A DNA stretch of 64,000 bases from Natronorubrum halalkaliphilum (GTDB taxonomy: Archaea; Halobacteriota; Halobacteria; Halobacteriales; Natrialbaceae). The stretch is from positions 32,426 through 96,425 of the forward strand of contig NZ_WUYX01000030.1 in NCBI RefSeq assembly GCF_009834785.1, given 5' to 3'. Positions 53,831 through 63,438 of the stretch are shown one piece after another. How positions within the stretch are numbered: position 1 is the stretch's first letter; every line of letters begins with the position of its first letter. Made by a program: the position numbers and the translations under genes. The notes beneath the pieces were generated by a model. That model had not been told where the DNA came from and ran no database searches. It saw only the letters and a list, made by a program, of their open reading frames with translations.

Positions 53831-54073
53831 TGTTCAAACGGCCGAGGCTATGGGACGGTGACGCACGGCTAATTCGGCGTTTCTCTCGATCGACGACCAG
53901 TCAGTTTGGCGACTCGTTTCGCCGCATTGCTTTCTCCCAATTTTTCGTGTGCAGGCACGGGCGAAAAAGTGAAAAGTGGCCGGACGTCCAGCAGTTATCC
54001 GGGCTGCTGTACGGTGTTCTCGGTGTTGTCCGCGGTGGACAGTCGTATCGTATGCGAGTCCACCACTCCGTCT
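53831..54073. other. Spacer between L7Ae promoter and palindromic element
   Basis: No convincing gene. A hairpin CAGCAG (53989-53994) / CTGCTG (54004-54009) with a 9-nt loop occurs in the middle. The longer open frames here do not resemble known proteins and lack haloarchaeal codon bias. Confidence 0.4.
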
Positions 54074-54157
54074 CATACGGATTGCTGTAACTATTTATTG
54101 CCGATCGCCAGAACGGGGTCGGCGATCGGCGGTGATTGACTACAGTAAACCGTATCA
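54074..54157. repeat. Palindromic element with ATACGG arms (complete copy B)
   Basis: Outer arms ATACGGATTGCTGTAA (54075-54090) and CTACAGTAAACCGTAT (54140-54155) pair at 13 of 16. An inner perfect 10-bp stem GCCGATCGCC (54100-54109) / GGCGATCGGC (54121-54130) has a different sequence from copy A at 16.7 kb, although the layout is the same. The right end (TCA at 54155-54157) forms the stop codon of the AhpD-like gene. Confidence 0.7.
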
Positions 54158-54559
54158 GTCGTCGCTCGGCGCTGCAGCCTGCTGGTTCTTGACGTGTTCG
54201 ACGATCTCCGCGGTCTCGGTTTCGAACGCGTCTTGATCGATCGACATCCCGTGAAGTACCGTCGAGAAGTACCGAACGTCGCTGGCGACGGCGACCGCCT
54301 CCGCGAGTTCGGTCTCGGTCACGTCCTCGAGCTTCGCCTCTTCCGTGTGGAAGTGCGTGCAGTAGGGACACTGGATGGCCGCTGCCGCACTGAGGGCGAC
54401 GAGTGCCTTTTCTCGCTGTGAGAGCTCCGTCTCTCCGAACTGGAGGTCACGAACCGTGTGCCAGCTGTTGTCCGCGGCTTCCGCCGGAAGCGCTTCGATC
54501 CAGCTCGGAACCTGCCCGAGATACTCCTCTATCTCCGCTTGCGTTTCTGTGGATACCAT
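54155..54559 (-). CDS. Carboxymuconolactone decarboxylase/AhpD-like protein
   Basis: The 134-residue protein begins MVSTETQAEIEEYLGQVPSW. The AhpD/CMD signature is ALSAAAAIQCPYCTHFHTEE with a CxxC pair (CPYC) and the following H-T-x-x-A segment, which relays electrons in peroxidase defence. It has the all-helical subunit size of the family. ATG 54559 fits the family. Its stop codon lies in the terminal arm of the palindromic element. Its substrate is unknown. Confidence 0.87.
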   Translation of the reverse strand: MVSTETQAEIEEYLGQVPSWIEALPAEAADNSWHTVRDLQFGETELSQREKALVALSAAAAIQCPYCTHFHTEEAKLEDVTETELAEAVAVASDVRYFSTVLHGMSIDQDAFETETAEIVEHVKNQQAAAPSDD

Positions 54560-54809
54560 GGTCTTCTCCTGTCGCTCCGCTGGGTTTCGTACGCGTCGGC
54601 AGAATCTCCCCTCTGCTGAACTCGGCTGCGATCGAAACCCGGTTCTAGCACGCCTCGAACGGCAATGAAATTCACACACTGCGACCCGATACGACGGTGG
54701 AAATATTTACCCCGAGCAGTACGGACGGAGAGAACGTACTGATCGGTTTGATGATCCGTCGCCTGTCGTCTTCCGTTGCCTATTACTCTCGAGCCCCCAA
54801 TTCGATCAC

Positions 54810-57272
54810 ATGGACGAGGAGGTCGTCGAACTCGCCGAATCGTTATTCGAGGAGGCGACGCGAGCCAACGAGCGACGACTGCTGGTACTCGCCGGCGAGC
54901 GCGAGTCCGGATACGACGTTCTCGAGTCGATTCTCGACACGCTGTCGGTCCCGATCACCGCGACGACGCTGGTCGGCCCGGACGACCGCCTCCGCTGTGA
55001 ACAGCTCCCGCAGGCCAACGCGAGCGACCTTCTCGGAACGACTCGAGATGTCGTCACACTCGACGCTCACGAGGGACTTCGGCCGAACGCACTCGGCAAA
55101 GTGGTCGGCACGGTCGACGGCGGCGGCCTCCTGCTCTTGCTGACGCCACCGCTCGAGGACTGGCCCGCCGAACACGGCGAGTTCGACGAGTCGCTCGCCG
55201 TCCCTCCGTTCTCGCTGTCGAACGTCACCGGTCGGTTCAGACGCCGACTCGCCGAGACGCTCCGAGCGCACCGCGGCATCGCCATCGTCACCCTCGAGAC
55301 CGGACGAATCATCGACGACGGGCTAACGAACCCGGGTCCGCGGCTGGAAGATCAACGGGAGAGGAAGACGGGCCAACGGTCGGAAGACGAACAGGCGACG
55401 AGCCCGAAACTGAAGCCGATCAGCGACCGGCGGTCGTCGCTCGAGACATCGACGGCCGGTCGATGGCAGGCCCAGTCCCGCCTGGAGTCTCGGTCACGAT
55501 TCCCCGACGAGGCCTACGAAGCCTGTCTCACGAGCGATCAGGCCGACGCGGTCGAAGCCCTGGAATCCCTCCTCGAGCCGTCTCCTCGAGCCGTCGTTCT
55601 CGAGGCGGATCGCGGGCGCGGCAAATCGAGCGCGGCGGGACTCGCGGCGGGGGCGTTCGCCGCCGACGGGATGGACGTGCTCATCACGGCCCCTCGGTCG
55701 CGGAACGCGGCGGAGATTTTCCACCGCGCCGGCGAACTCTGTGAGGCGCTCGCGGACACCGACACCGCAGCGGGGCGTCGTCACCTCGAGACGGGGACCG
55801 GCGGTCGGGTTCGCTTTCTCGAACCGGCTGTCGCCGCCGACCGACCCGAATCCGCCGATATCGTCATCGTCGACGAAGCCGCTGCGCTCCCGGTTTCGGT
55901 ACTCGAATCGCTCCTCGAGGCTGACCGCGTCGCGTTCGCGACGACGGTCCACGGCTACGAGGGAGCAGGTCGAGGATTCTCGGTCCGGTTCCGGGATCGA
56001 CTCGCCGAGAGCGACCACGAGGTGGTCGATCGAACGCTCCTCGAGCCGATCCGGTATGCGGCGGGCGACCCCGTCGAGGTCTGGGCGTTCCGCGCGCTGC
56101 TCCTCGATGCGCGGCCCCCAGTCGATCCGCTCGTCGACGATGCGACGCCGGACAGCGTCGCCTATCGGCGACTCGAACCCGACGCGCTGCTCGCGGACGA
56201 ACAGCTGCTTCGGGAGGCCTTCGGGCTGCTCGTGCTCGCACACTACCGCACCGAACCCAACGACCTCGCGCGGCTGTTCGACGCGCCGAATCTCGAGGCC
56301 CGCGCGCTCGTCCACGACGGCCACGTCGTCAGCGTCGCCCTGCTGGCTCGCGAGGGAAACCTCCCGCCGGAAACACGGACGATGATGTACGAGGGTGGCC
56401 GCGTCCGCGGAAACATGCTCCCCGACGTCCTCACGAGCCAGCTTCGCGACGAAGCCGCGAGCGAACCGGCCGGCCTTCGGGTCGTCCGCATCGCGACCCA
56501 CCACGCAGTTCGGTCGCGAGGGCTCGGGTCGCACCTGCTCGAGTCCGTCCGCGAGGAAGTAACCGACGGTGAGGTGCAATGCGCCTACAACGGGGAACGG
56601 AGTCGGGATTCGGACGCAGACCAAAACCGACAGTCCCGCGAGTCGATCGACTGGCTCGGTACCGGTTTCGGCGCGACGCCGGCCCTTCTCGAGTTCTGGC
56701 GCGAGAACGGCTATCGGACGGTCCACCTCTCGACGACCCGCAACGACGCCAGCGGGGAGTACTCCGCGCTCATGCTCGCGCCGACGAGCGATTCTGGGGC
56801 CGCGCTCCACGACCGCCACGCCGACTGGTTTGCGAATCGGTTTGCAGCCCTCTGTTCGGACTCGCTGTCCGATCTCGATCCCGACATCGCCCGCGAAGCC
56901 CTGCGATCCGCCGACGCCGCGGCGGCACCGGCACTCGAGATTACCGACCACGAGTGGCGCGTCGTCGCCGGCGCAGCGTACGGGCCCGGACTGTTCGACG
57001 TCGATCCCGGCCCGTTTCGTCAACTCGTCGTTCGCTACTTCATCGACGACCCCGACGAGATAGACCTGACCGTCCGCGAGGAACGGTTGCTCGTCCTGCG
57101 TGCCCTCCAGGCTCACGACTGGGCGACCGTCGCGAATCGCCTCGAGTACCACTCGACGGGGCAGTGCAAGCGGGCGATCGGCGACGCGTTCTGCCCGCTC
57201 GTCGACCGATACGGGCCGGCTGTAGCACTCGAGGAACGGGAGCGGTTCGCCGACCCCGAGTATACCGAGTAG
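54810..57272 (+). CDS. tmcA: tRNA(Met) cytidine acetyltransferase TmcA
   Basis: The 820-residue enzyme has an N-terminal DUF1726-like domain, a RecA-type helicase core with Walker A ADRGRGKSS (266-274) and Walker B DIVIVDEAAALP (near 347-358), and a GNAT acetyltransferase part (VRIATHHAVRSRGLGSHLLE). C-terminal segment LEYHSTGQCKRAIGDAFCPL is also typical. It makes N4-acetylcytidine in RNA, with acetyl-CoA and ATP. Haloarchaea have a charged extra linker at about 180-225 (DQRERKTGQRSEDEQATSPK), seen here. The gene is alone. Confidence 0.94.
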   Translation: MDEEVVELAESLFEEATRANERRLLVLAGERESGYDVLESILDTLSVPITATTLVGPDDRLRCEQLPQANASDLLGTTRDVVTLDAHEGLRPNALGKVVGTVDGGGLLLLLTPPLEDWPAEHGEFDESLAVPPFSLSNVTGRFRRRLAETLRAHRGIAIVTLETGRIIDDGLTNPGPRLEDQRERKTGQRSEDEQATSPKLKPISDRRSSLETSTAGRWQAQSRLESRSRFPDEAYEACLTSDQADAVEALESLLEPSPRAVVLEADRGRGKSSAAGLAAGAFAADGMDVLITAPRSRNAAEIFHRAGELCEALADTDTAAGRRHLETGTGGRVRFLEPAVAADRPESADIVIVDEAAALPVSVLESLLEADRVAFATTVHGYEGAGRGFSVRFRDRLAESDHEVVDRTLLEPIRYAAGDPVEVWAFRALLLDARPPVDPLVDDATPDSVAYRRLEPDALLADEQLLREAFGLLVLAHYRTEPNDLARLFDAPNLEARALVHDGHVVSVALLAREGNLPPETRTMMYEGGRVRGNMLPDVLTSQLRDEAASEPAGLRVVRIATHHAVRSRGLGSHLLESVREEVTDGEVQCAYNGERSRDSDADQNRQSRESIDWLGTGFGATPALLEFWRENGYRTVHLSTTRNDASGEYSALMLAPTSDSGAALHDRHADWFANRFAALCSDSLSDLDPDIAREALRSADAAAAPALEITDHEWRVVAGAAYGPGLFDVDPGPFRQLVVRYFIDDPDEIDLTVREERLLVLRALQAHDWATVANRLEYHSTGQCKRAIGDAFCPLVDRYGPAVALEERERFADPEYTE

Positions 57273-57328
57273 AACGAACGGGATCGATTCGCTGACACCG
57301 AGGAGGAAGAGCGGGAATCGAGACCGCT

Positions 57329-58069
57329 TCAGAGCAATCGTCGCAGGAGTCCCTCCGGAGCCAGATCGAAGGCCCACGCCAGCAGCCGCCAGCGCCGCGT
57401 GACGTAGGCGTGGGATCGCTCCTTCCGAATTGCTCGAGCGATTTGCTCGGCCGCCGTTTCGGGGGAACACTTCCACAGATCGCCGTAGGAGAGTCTGGTG
57501 TCGACGAATCCGGGTTCGATCGTCGTAATCGTCACGTCGGCGTCACTACCGGCCTGTCGGTTTCGGAGCCCCTCGAGATACGTCGAGGCGTACGCTTTCG
57601 AGGCGTTGTACGCCTGCGTGCCGCCGTTGCCGAAGTGGGCCGCGACCGAGGAGATCCCAACGAGGTGGCCGTCGCCGTCGCTCGCGTGGTCGGGCGTGGT
57701 CTCGAAGTACTCTATCGCGGCCGTCGCGATCGCCGTAAACCCGCGGACGTTGACGTCGATCGTTTGGCGTTCCTGAGACCATTCGAGATCGTAGTTCGCG
57801 TGGGCGACGCCCGCGCTGATGACGACGAGATCGACCGACTGCATCGCGTCGGCGAGTTCGAAAAACCCGTCGCGAGCGTCTTCGGTGTCGGTGACGTCCA
57901 TCGTCGCGACGTAGGCGTTCGTCGGTAACTCGCCGCCGATTTCCGTCAGTCGATCCGTGCGACGGGCCGTCAGCCCGATTTCGTAGCCGTCGTCGGCGAG
58001 CCGGCGGGCTACCGCTTCACCGATTCCCGACGACGCGCCGACGATGATCGCACCGCGTGTCTGCGTCAT
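57329..58069 (-). CDS. Short-chain dehydrogenase/reductase
   Basis: The 246-residue enzyme begins MTQTRGAIIVGASSGIGEAV, with the SDR nucleotide motif GASSGIG, the catalytic pair YNASKAYASTYLEGLRNRQA (Y-x3-K) and Ser in GHLVGISSVAAHFG. The segment LVVISAGVAHANYDLEW is the NAG-like motif. It uses NAD(P)H on an unknown alcohol or ketone. ATG 58069 gives the normal length. The adjacent DUF456 gene is divergent. Confidence 0.92.
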   Translation of the reverse strand: MTQTRGAIIVGASSGIGEAVARRLADDGYEIGLTARRTDRLTEIGGELPTNAYVATMDVTDTEDARDGFFELADAMQSVDLVVISAGVAHANYDLEWSQERQTIDVNVRGFTAIATAAIEYFETTPDHASDGDGHLVGISSVAAHFGNGGTQAYNASKAYASTYLEGLRNRQAGSDADVTITTIEPGFVDTRLSYGDLWKCSPETAAEQIARAIRKERSHAYVTRRWRLLAWAFDLAPEGLLRRLL

Positions 58070-58195
58070 ATCCTCACGTTCGTACGGGTGCACGTAATGG
58101 TACTGGAGCGCAGTTCAGCGACGGACACGACGGGCGGGATCGAAGTGCCGAAGGCCGTACACCTTTGTCGTCTCCGGCCGTTGGGCACCTATCGT

Positions 58196-58681
58196 ATGGT
58201 CGATGCGGTCTCCATCATCGCGGTCGCCTTGCTCGTCGCCGCCGTTGTCGGAACGCTCCTCCCGCTCGTCCCCGGCGGACTGCTCTCGCTGTCCGGGCTG
58301 TACCTCTACTGGTGGCACTCCGGCTTTGCCGAGCCCGGAACCATCACGCTCGCCGTGCTCACCTTCCTCGGCGTGCTGACGCTCGTGGCCGAGTTCTTCG
58401 GCGGATCGATCGCGGCTCGAGCGGGCGGCGCGTCGTGGCTGACCACCACCGTGGCCACCGTCGTCGCCGTCGTCCTCATGATCGTTACCGGTCCGCTGGG
58501 ACTGCTCGTCGGACTGTTCGGAACCGTCTTCGCGATTGAGTACGTCCGGGGCAGAGACGCCGCAAACAGTACGCGATCCGCACTCTATGCGACGGGCGGG
58601 CTGCTCGCCTCGACGGCGATTCAGGCGCTGTTGACGGCCACGATCCTGTTCGCGTTCGTCATCTCGGTCTTCCTGTTCTGA
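58196..58681 (+). CDS. DUF456 family membrane protein
   Basis: The 161-residue protein has about four hydrophobic helices: VSIIAVALLVAAVVGTLLPL, ITLAVLTFLGVLTLVAEFFG, TTVATVVAVVLMIVTGPLGL and ALLTATILFAFVISVFLF. The motif LLPLVPGGLLSLSGLYLYWW matches DUF456 (P-x-P-G-x2-L). No function is established. ATG 58196 is preferred; the longer in-frame start would sit in the divergent promoter. Confidence 0.82.
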   Translation: MVDAVSIIAVALLVAAVVGTLLPLVPGGLLSLSGLYLYWWHSGFAEPGTITLAVLTFLGVLTLVAEFFGGSIAARAGGASWLTTTVATVVAVVLMIVTGPLGLLVGLFGTVFAIEYVRGRDAANSTRSALYATGGLLASTAIQALLTATILFAFVISVFLF

Positions 58682-58774
58682 TCGCGGTGTTCGTCTTCGG
58701 AGTACGGTGATCCCGTTTCGGTTCCAGTCCCGACTCGCCACAAACACTGACTACCGTGCCGTCGTATAGCCGCT

Positions 58775-58948
58775 ATGACCTGTCCGGAAGACGACTGCGA
58801 CCGGCCTGCAACCGTCGAACTCCACATTCCCTGGGCCGACAACCGAACGGTCTGTGCCGCACACGCTCGCGTGCTCGGCCAGCAGGACGGCGTCGTCGCC
58901 GATCCGAAAACGGAGCGCGGAGACGATTTACTCGAGGACGAGCGATAG
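58775..58948 (+). CDS. Small zinc-finger-like protein (57 residues)
   Basis: This is a short frame from ATG 58775 to TAG 58946-58948 with typical codon use. It begins MTCPEDDCDRPATVELHIPW and continues ADNRTVCAAHARVLGQQDGV. Cys3, Cys8, a later Cys and a His (CAAH) give a CxxxxC...CxxH arrangement, like a haloarchaeal micro zinc-finger protein. The box CCGTCGTATAGC (about 58759-58770) lies near the start but too close for a canonical TATA, so the promoter is uncertain. Confidence 0.6.
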   Translation: MTCPEDDCDRPATVELHIPWADNRTVCAAHARVLGQQDGVVADPKTERGDDLLEDER

Positions 58949-59145
58949 GTGTCTCGAGCGCACTGTACACGGGAGTGTCCTCCCTACAGAGATGGACGCG
59001 TTCTGGATACCGTCCGGGAAGAAATAATATCCTGGCCGACACAATATATTTCAATACATTCGTCAGAAATTTTCGTTTCGAATTGCGATAACGTCGAAGT
59101 TCAGAAGAGATATGACTGGATGGCCACTCCACACCCACAGCTATC

Positions 59146-60066
59146 ATGCAGCCCAATCGTCGGACGTTTATCCAGCGCTCGAGTCTCGTCACCGCGGGTC
59201 TTCTCGGCACCGCGAGCACCACGAACGCAGCCGGGGCCGCTTCGGTCACGTCCGAGGAGACGGGACACGTCGAGGGAACGATTACGTATGGCGATCACCC
59301 CCTCGCGGATATCGACGTCCTCTTCAGTGACGAGTACAGCGCGGAAACCGACGGGAGCGGCTCGTACGAACGCGATCTCGAGCCCGGATGGTACACGCTT
59401 ACGGTAGCTGCCGACGGGTACGCTACCGAAACGCAAACGATCGAAGTCACAACGGACGAGACCGTCACGGTCGATTTCGGACTCGAACGCGAGTGGGGTC
59501 CCGGCGAGGGTGAGTTCGACGTCTACGTGACTGAGGTCGGCGGCGGACCGACGCTCGAGTGCCTGGTGACGATCTACGGCAACGGCGAAGAACACAGCGT
59601 CGTCGCACCGGGCGGGACGATTCCCGACGGCGACAAGTGGGAACGGGGGTTCGTCGTACCCGAAGGCTGGTGGGAGATTCGTGTCTCGGGTATCGACGAC
59701 TACGGCGATGGGTACGACGAAGTGTACGTCGAGGAGGACGGGTTCACCCGATCACGAATCCAGGTTCCGGACGAGGATCGGACGATCCATCACAACGGCT
59801 GGGTCACCGGAACGGTGACGGACGATGCCGACGAACCGATCCCTGAGGCGAGGGTAACGGTTATCGACGACACCACGCGGACAGCGACAACGACAGCGAC
59901 GACATCTGCGGACGGCGAGTTCACAATCGAACTCGATCACGGCGAGTATATGATGGTTGTCGAGGCGGACGGCTACGAACCTGGACGAACGGACGCGGTC
60001 GTTCGGTTCGGGCGATTAACGGAGCAGCACGTGACTCTCGAGCCACAGTTACCCGAGTCTCTGTAA
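59146..60066 (+). CDS. Tat-exported protein with carboxypeptidase-regulatory-like domains
   Basis: The 306-residue protein has a Tat signal (NRRTFIQRSSLVTAGLLGTA) and no lipobox Cys, ending near AGAAS. The mature part has two Ig-like CarboxypepD_reg domains: VEGTITYGDHPLADIDVLFS with GSYERDLEPGWYTLTVAADG, and near the C terminus VTGTVTDDADEPIPEARVTV with GEFTIELDHGEYMMVVEADG. In the middle is a unique part WGPGEGEFDVYVTEVGGG. These domains are cell-surface binding folds; no enzyme motif is visible. AT-rich DNA at 59040-59100 is the likely promoter. Confidence 0.82.
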   Translation: MQPNRRTFIQRSSLVTAGLLGTASTTNAAGAASVTSEETGHVEGTITYGDHPLADIDVLFSDEYSAETDGSGSYERDLEPGWYTLTVAADGYATETQTIEVTTDETVTVDFGLEREWGPGEGEFDVYVTEVGGGPTLECLVTIYGNGEEHSVVAPGGTIPDGDKWERGFVVPEGWWEIRVSGIDDYGDGYDEVYVEEDGFTRSRIQVPDEDRTIHHNGWVTGTVTDDADEPIPEARVTVIDDTTRTATTTATTSADGEFTIELDHGEYMMVVEADGYEPGRTDAVVRFGRLTEQHVTLEPQLPESL

Positions 60067-60178
60067 CGGCAATCGAGTTCTCGCCACGCCGTCCCTGTCG
60101 CCAGCCCCTGTACCGCCGTTCTGTCCCGATTTGGACCCGACGCCGAAACTTATCCGTCTGCAACATGTTACTGTTGCT

Positions 60179-60352
60179 ATGAGCATGTTCGAGCGTCTCG
60201 GCGAGAAAGTCGAACGGATCAAACAGGAAGCGGTAGCCGGACGCGAGGACAGCGCCAAGTACCGCTGCCGTGACTGCGAGACGGGGCTCTACAACGACGC
60301 CGACTCGTGTCCGGAGTGTGGGAGTACCGACCTCGAGCGACTCGGGGAATAA
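60179..60352 (+). CDS. Small zinc-ribbon protein (57 residues)
   Basis: The protein begins MSMFERLGEKVERIKQEAVA and has two CxxC knuckles (CRDC and CPEC) separated by 17 residues (YRCRDCETGLYNDADSCPEC), a classical zinc ribbon. The amphipathic helix at the start may bind a partner. The box ACTTATCCG (about 60148-60156) lies about 26 bp before the ATG at 60179, so a leaderless mRNA is likely. The longer in-frame start at 60131 is not supported. Function unknown. Confidence 0.75.
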   Translation: MSMFERLGEKVERIKQEAVAGREDSAKYRCRDCETGLYNDADSCPECGSTDLERLGE

Positions 60353-60401
60353 GTTACGGCTACAGCCACCGTCTCCTAATCCACATCCCGCCGACCCTCA
60401 T

Positions 60402-62138
60402 TCAGGGATGCGTGTAGTAGGCGACGGTCTCCTCGGCACCGCCTTCGTCGTCGCTTTCGTGACGATCGATTCTCGCGAACCCGACCCGTTCGAACTGCAC
60501 CATTTCGTCGGAATCGAGGTTGCCGACGCCGGGTTCGGCGTGGCCTCGGACGTCCCCCTCCATCGTTCGCATCCGAACGGGCACGGACTCGTCGGCGGGG
60601 ACCCAGTGAACGACGTCGACGTCGCCCTCTCGAACGACGTCGATGTCTTCGCCCGTATACTGGAGCGTATCGCGGGTAAACTGGAAACATCCCAGCCCCT
60701 TGAGCCAGATTCGCGCCTCGCGCTGGGGGAGATCGTCGGACTCGAGCATGACGGAGTCGCCGACCGGAATCTCCCGGACACCGCGGTCCTCGTGGTTGGG
60801 GTGTAGCGGCGGGTTGGCCTCGTCTGGCGGGCTGCCGCCGAGCGGGAGCTGGTTCCCCTCACGGACGAGGAACCGGCGGTCGGTCTCCTCGTCGATCAGG
60901 TCGCGGTTCTCCGCGTAGATGGAACTCATCGCGAGATCCACGTCGCTGGTCGAGGTGCCGAGTCCGACCATCGCGTCGACGATGGCATCACCGCGAATGC
61001 CGCGGCGGCGGAGACTCTTGAGCGTCGGCGCGCGCGGGTCGTCCCAGCCGTCGAGTTCGCCCTGCTCGATCAGTTCGGAGATCGTCGAGGTGCTCATCTT
61101 CACATCGTAGGCGTCGAGCTGGACGTGACCCCAGTGGATGACCTCGGGGTACTCCCAGCCGAAGTAGTCGTAGACGAACTGCTGGCGCTTCGCGGAGTCC
61201 TGAAGGTCGATGCCGCGGATGATGTGGGTGACCTCGAGCAGGTGGTCGTCGACGCCGGACTGGAAGTCGAGCATCGGCCAGCAACGGTACTCGCTGGCCT
61301 CCTCTCGAGGGTGTGGCGTGTCGATCATTCGGAACGCAACCCAGTCGCGCAGTGCGGGGTTTTTGTGTTCGATGTCGGTTTTGACCCGCAGGACCATCTC
61401 GCCGCTTTCGTACTCGCCGTCGATCATTTCCTCGAACTCGGAGCGGACGGTCTCCCCGTCTTTGTCGCGGTGCGGACACGGCTCGCCGTTGTTTTTCAGC
61501 TCCGAGAACGCCTCGCCAGAACACGAGCAGGTGTAGGCCCCGCCCATCTCGATCAGTTCGCGGGCGTGATCGTAGTACGTCTCGAGGCGGTCGCTTGCCC
61601 GATAGGTCGCGTCGGGCTCGAAGCCGAGGTAGTCGAGGTCGTCCAGGATCGCGTCGTAGGCCTCGAGATCGGGCCGTTTCGTCTCGGGATCGGTGTCGTC
61701 GAAGCGAACGCAGAACCAGCCGTCGTAGCGGTCGCGATAGGTGCCGATGACGGCGGGCATTCGGGCGTGGCCCACGTGCCACGGGCCGTTCGGGTTCGGC
61801 GCACAGCGCATCCGGATCTCGTCGTACTCGTCAGCGTTTGGCAGGTCGGGAAGGTCGTGCTCGTCCGCCTCGTCTTCGGCCTCGATTTCGGCGAGTTCCT
61901 CGGGTGCGAGATCCTCGAGGCGCTCGCGCTTTTCCTCGTACTCGAGGTCGTTGACCTCGCCAATGACGCCACCGGCGATTCTTGGGATCTCGTCGCCATG
62001 CGGACGGAAGTCGGGGTTGTCTCCCATCAGCGGCCCCATGATCGCGCCGACGTTGGCGTCGCTCTCGTGTTTGACGGCGTTCAACAGCGCGTGCTTTTCG
62101 GCCTCACGCTCGACACGGTCTCGTAACTCGTCGTCCAT
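60402..62138 (-). CDS. gltX: Glutamyl-tRNA synthetase (archaeal type)
   Basis: The 578-residue enzyme begins MDDELRDRVEREAEKHALLN. The class I motif HVGH (in RCAPNPNGPWHVGHARMPAV) and the KMSTS motif in YDVKMSTSTISELIEQGEL are present; the insertion SFDDTDPETKRP-like (VRFDDTDPETKRP) matches GluRS/GlnRS. The N-terminal 100 residues are the archaeal extension. It charges tRNA-Glu and, in archaea lacking GlnRS, also tRNA-Gln. It is followed upstream by idsA and rnj on the same strand, a conserved haloarchaeal cluster. Confidence 0.95.
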   Translation of the reverse strand: MDDELRDRVEREAEKHALLNAVKHESDANVGAIMGPLMGDNPDFRPHGDEIPRIAGGVIGEVNDLEYEEKRERLEDLAPEELAEIEAEDEADEHDLPDLPNADEYDEIRMRCAPNPNGPWHVGHARMPAVIGTYRDRYDGWFCVRFDDTDPETKRPDLEAYDAILDDLDYLGFEPDATYRASDRLETYYDHARELIEMGGAYTCSCSGEAFSELKNNGEPCPHRDKDGETVRSEFEEMIDGEYESGEMVLRVKTDIEHKNPALRDWVAFRMIDTPHPREEASEYRCWPMLDFQSGVDDHLLEVTHIIRGIDLQDSAKRQQFVYDYFGWEYPEVIHWGHVQLDAYDVKMSTSTISELIEQGELDGWDDPRAPTLKSLRRRGIRGDAIVDAMVGLGTSTSDVDLAMSSIYAENRDLIDEETDRRFLVREGNQLPLGGSPPDEANPPLHPNHEDRGVREIPVGDSVMLESDDLPQREARIWLKGLGCFQFTRDTLQYTGEDIDVVREGDVDVVHWVPADESVPVRMRTMEGDVRGHAEPGVGNLDSDEMVQFERVGFARIDRHESDDEGGAEETVAYYTHP

Positions 62139-62333
62139 TACCGAGACGTATTCGGTCCCGGCCCAAAACCTCCGCGGTGTGCGTTCAGTGAGTTTTCGAT
62201 GGCACCCAGTGGGAGCTTCGTCATCGTCGATAACTCGACGCTCGTTCTCAGAGCCTGTGAGGGGATATAGCACTAACTGAGCAGAGCGGTACCGACGGAA
62301 GAATACGCACCAGTGTGAAAGCGGCTGTTTCGG

Positions 62334-63437
62334 CTAGTAGCCGCGTTCGATCAGGTAATCCGCCAGATCACACAGCAGTTCGCGAGCGTCGTTGTCCGGC
62401 AGCACTTCGAGTCGCCCCTTCCCCTGTGCGACGAGGTCCTGGGCCGTCTCGTTGGCGTAACTGATCGACCCCGCTTCCTCGAGTTCGGAAACGGCGTCGT
62501 CGATCTCGGCTTCGGTGACCGCGTCGACGTCGTTCGTATCGACGAGCCCCTCGATATCGACGCCCTGATCGCGGGCGTGGACGGTGATCAGCGTCTGTTT
62601 GTGTTCGACGAGGTCGCTGCCGCGCTGTTTCCCGAGTTTCTCGCTCGGAACGGTCAGATCGAGGACGTCGTCCTGGATCTGGAACGCGCGGCCGATATCG
62701 AGGCCGTAGCCGTAGAGTGCGTCGACGGTCTCATCGTCGGCACCGAGCAATATCGCGGGAAGACACGCCGAGGCAGCGTACAGCACTGCGGTCTTCTGTT
62801 CGACCATCTCGAGGTACTCCTCGGGCGACACGTCGCCGCGATTCTCAAAGGTGACGTCGAGGGACTGTCCCTCGCAGATCTTCGTACACGTCGTTGCGAG
62901 CACCTCGAGGGCCTCGACCATGCGATCGGGAGCCGCACCCGTCTCGAGCATGATCTCGAAGGCTTTCGAGTAGAGCGTGTCGCCGGCGAGAATCGCCGTC
63001 TCGAGGTCGTACTCCTTGTGGACGGCAGGAACGCCCCGTCGCAGGTCGTCGTCGTCCATAATGTCGTCGTGGATCAGCGTAAACGACTGGATGACCTCGA
63101 CGCTGACGGCGGCGTTCATCACGTCGATCAGGTCGGGCGCTTCCGACTGACCGCTCGTGTCGGCCGCGGATCGAGACCCGGCGGTTTCGGCATTGAGCGT
63201 CGGGAACTCGCGGTAGTCCTCGCTCAGGGGGTCGACGTCCGCTAGCGCTTCTGCCGTCGTGAGTAAGACGGTCGGACGAAGCCGTTTACCGCCCGCATCC
63301 AGCAGGTACCGCGACGCTTCGTAGAGCCGTTCGGGTCGCTGGATCGGCAGTTCTTCGGGGATCGCCTCGTTGACCTGCTCGCGGCGCTTGCGGACCGCCT
63401 CGAGCACCGCCTCTTCTCGTGCCTCTGGGGTCGTCAT
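62334..63437 (-). CDS. idsA: Geranylgeranyl/farnesyl diphosphate synthase
   Basis: The 367-residue prenyltransferase has the first aspartate-rich motif IHDDIMDDDDLRRG (DDxxxxD) and the second FQIQDDVLDL (DDxxD), with GGKRLRPTVL before them. It makes the C20 prenyl chain for archaeal membrane lipids. An insertion (SRSAADTSGQSEAPDLIDVM near 95-110) is present. ATG 63437 is chosen; the ORF start further upstream is in the rnj gene. The stop of rnj lies 2 bp away, so the pair is an operon. Confidence 0.93.
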   Translation of the reverse strand: MTTPEAREEAVLEAVRKRREQVNEAIPEELPIQRPERLYEASRYLLDAGGKRLRPTVLLTTAEALADVDPLSEDYREFPTLNAETAGSRSAADTSGQSEAPDLIDVMNAAVSVEVIQSFTLIHDDIMDDDDLRRGVPAVHKEYDLETAILAGDTLYSKAFEIMLETGAAPDRMVEALEVLATTCTKICEGQSLDVTFENRGDVSPEEYLEMVEQKTAVLYAASACLPAILLGADDETVDALYGYGLDIGRAFQIQDDVLDLTVPSEKLGKQRGSDLVEHKQTLITVHARDQGVDIEGLVDTNDVDAVTEAEIDDAVSELEEAGSISYANETAQDLVAQGKGRLEVLPDNDARELLCDLADYLIERGY

Positions 63438-63438
63438 A

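Noticed and set aside
53548..54090. 180-codon frame running across the L7Ae leader and spacer
   Set aside because: It crosses the promoter, has no family match, and its codon use is not haloarchaeal.
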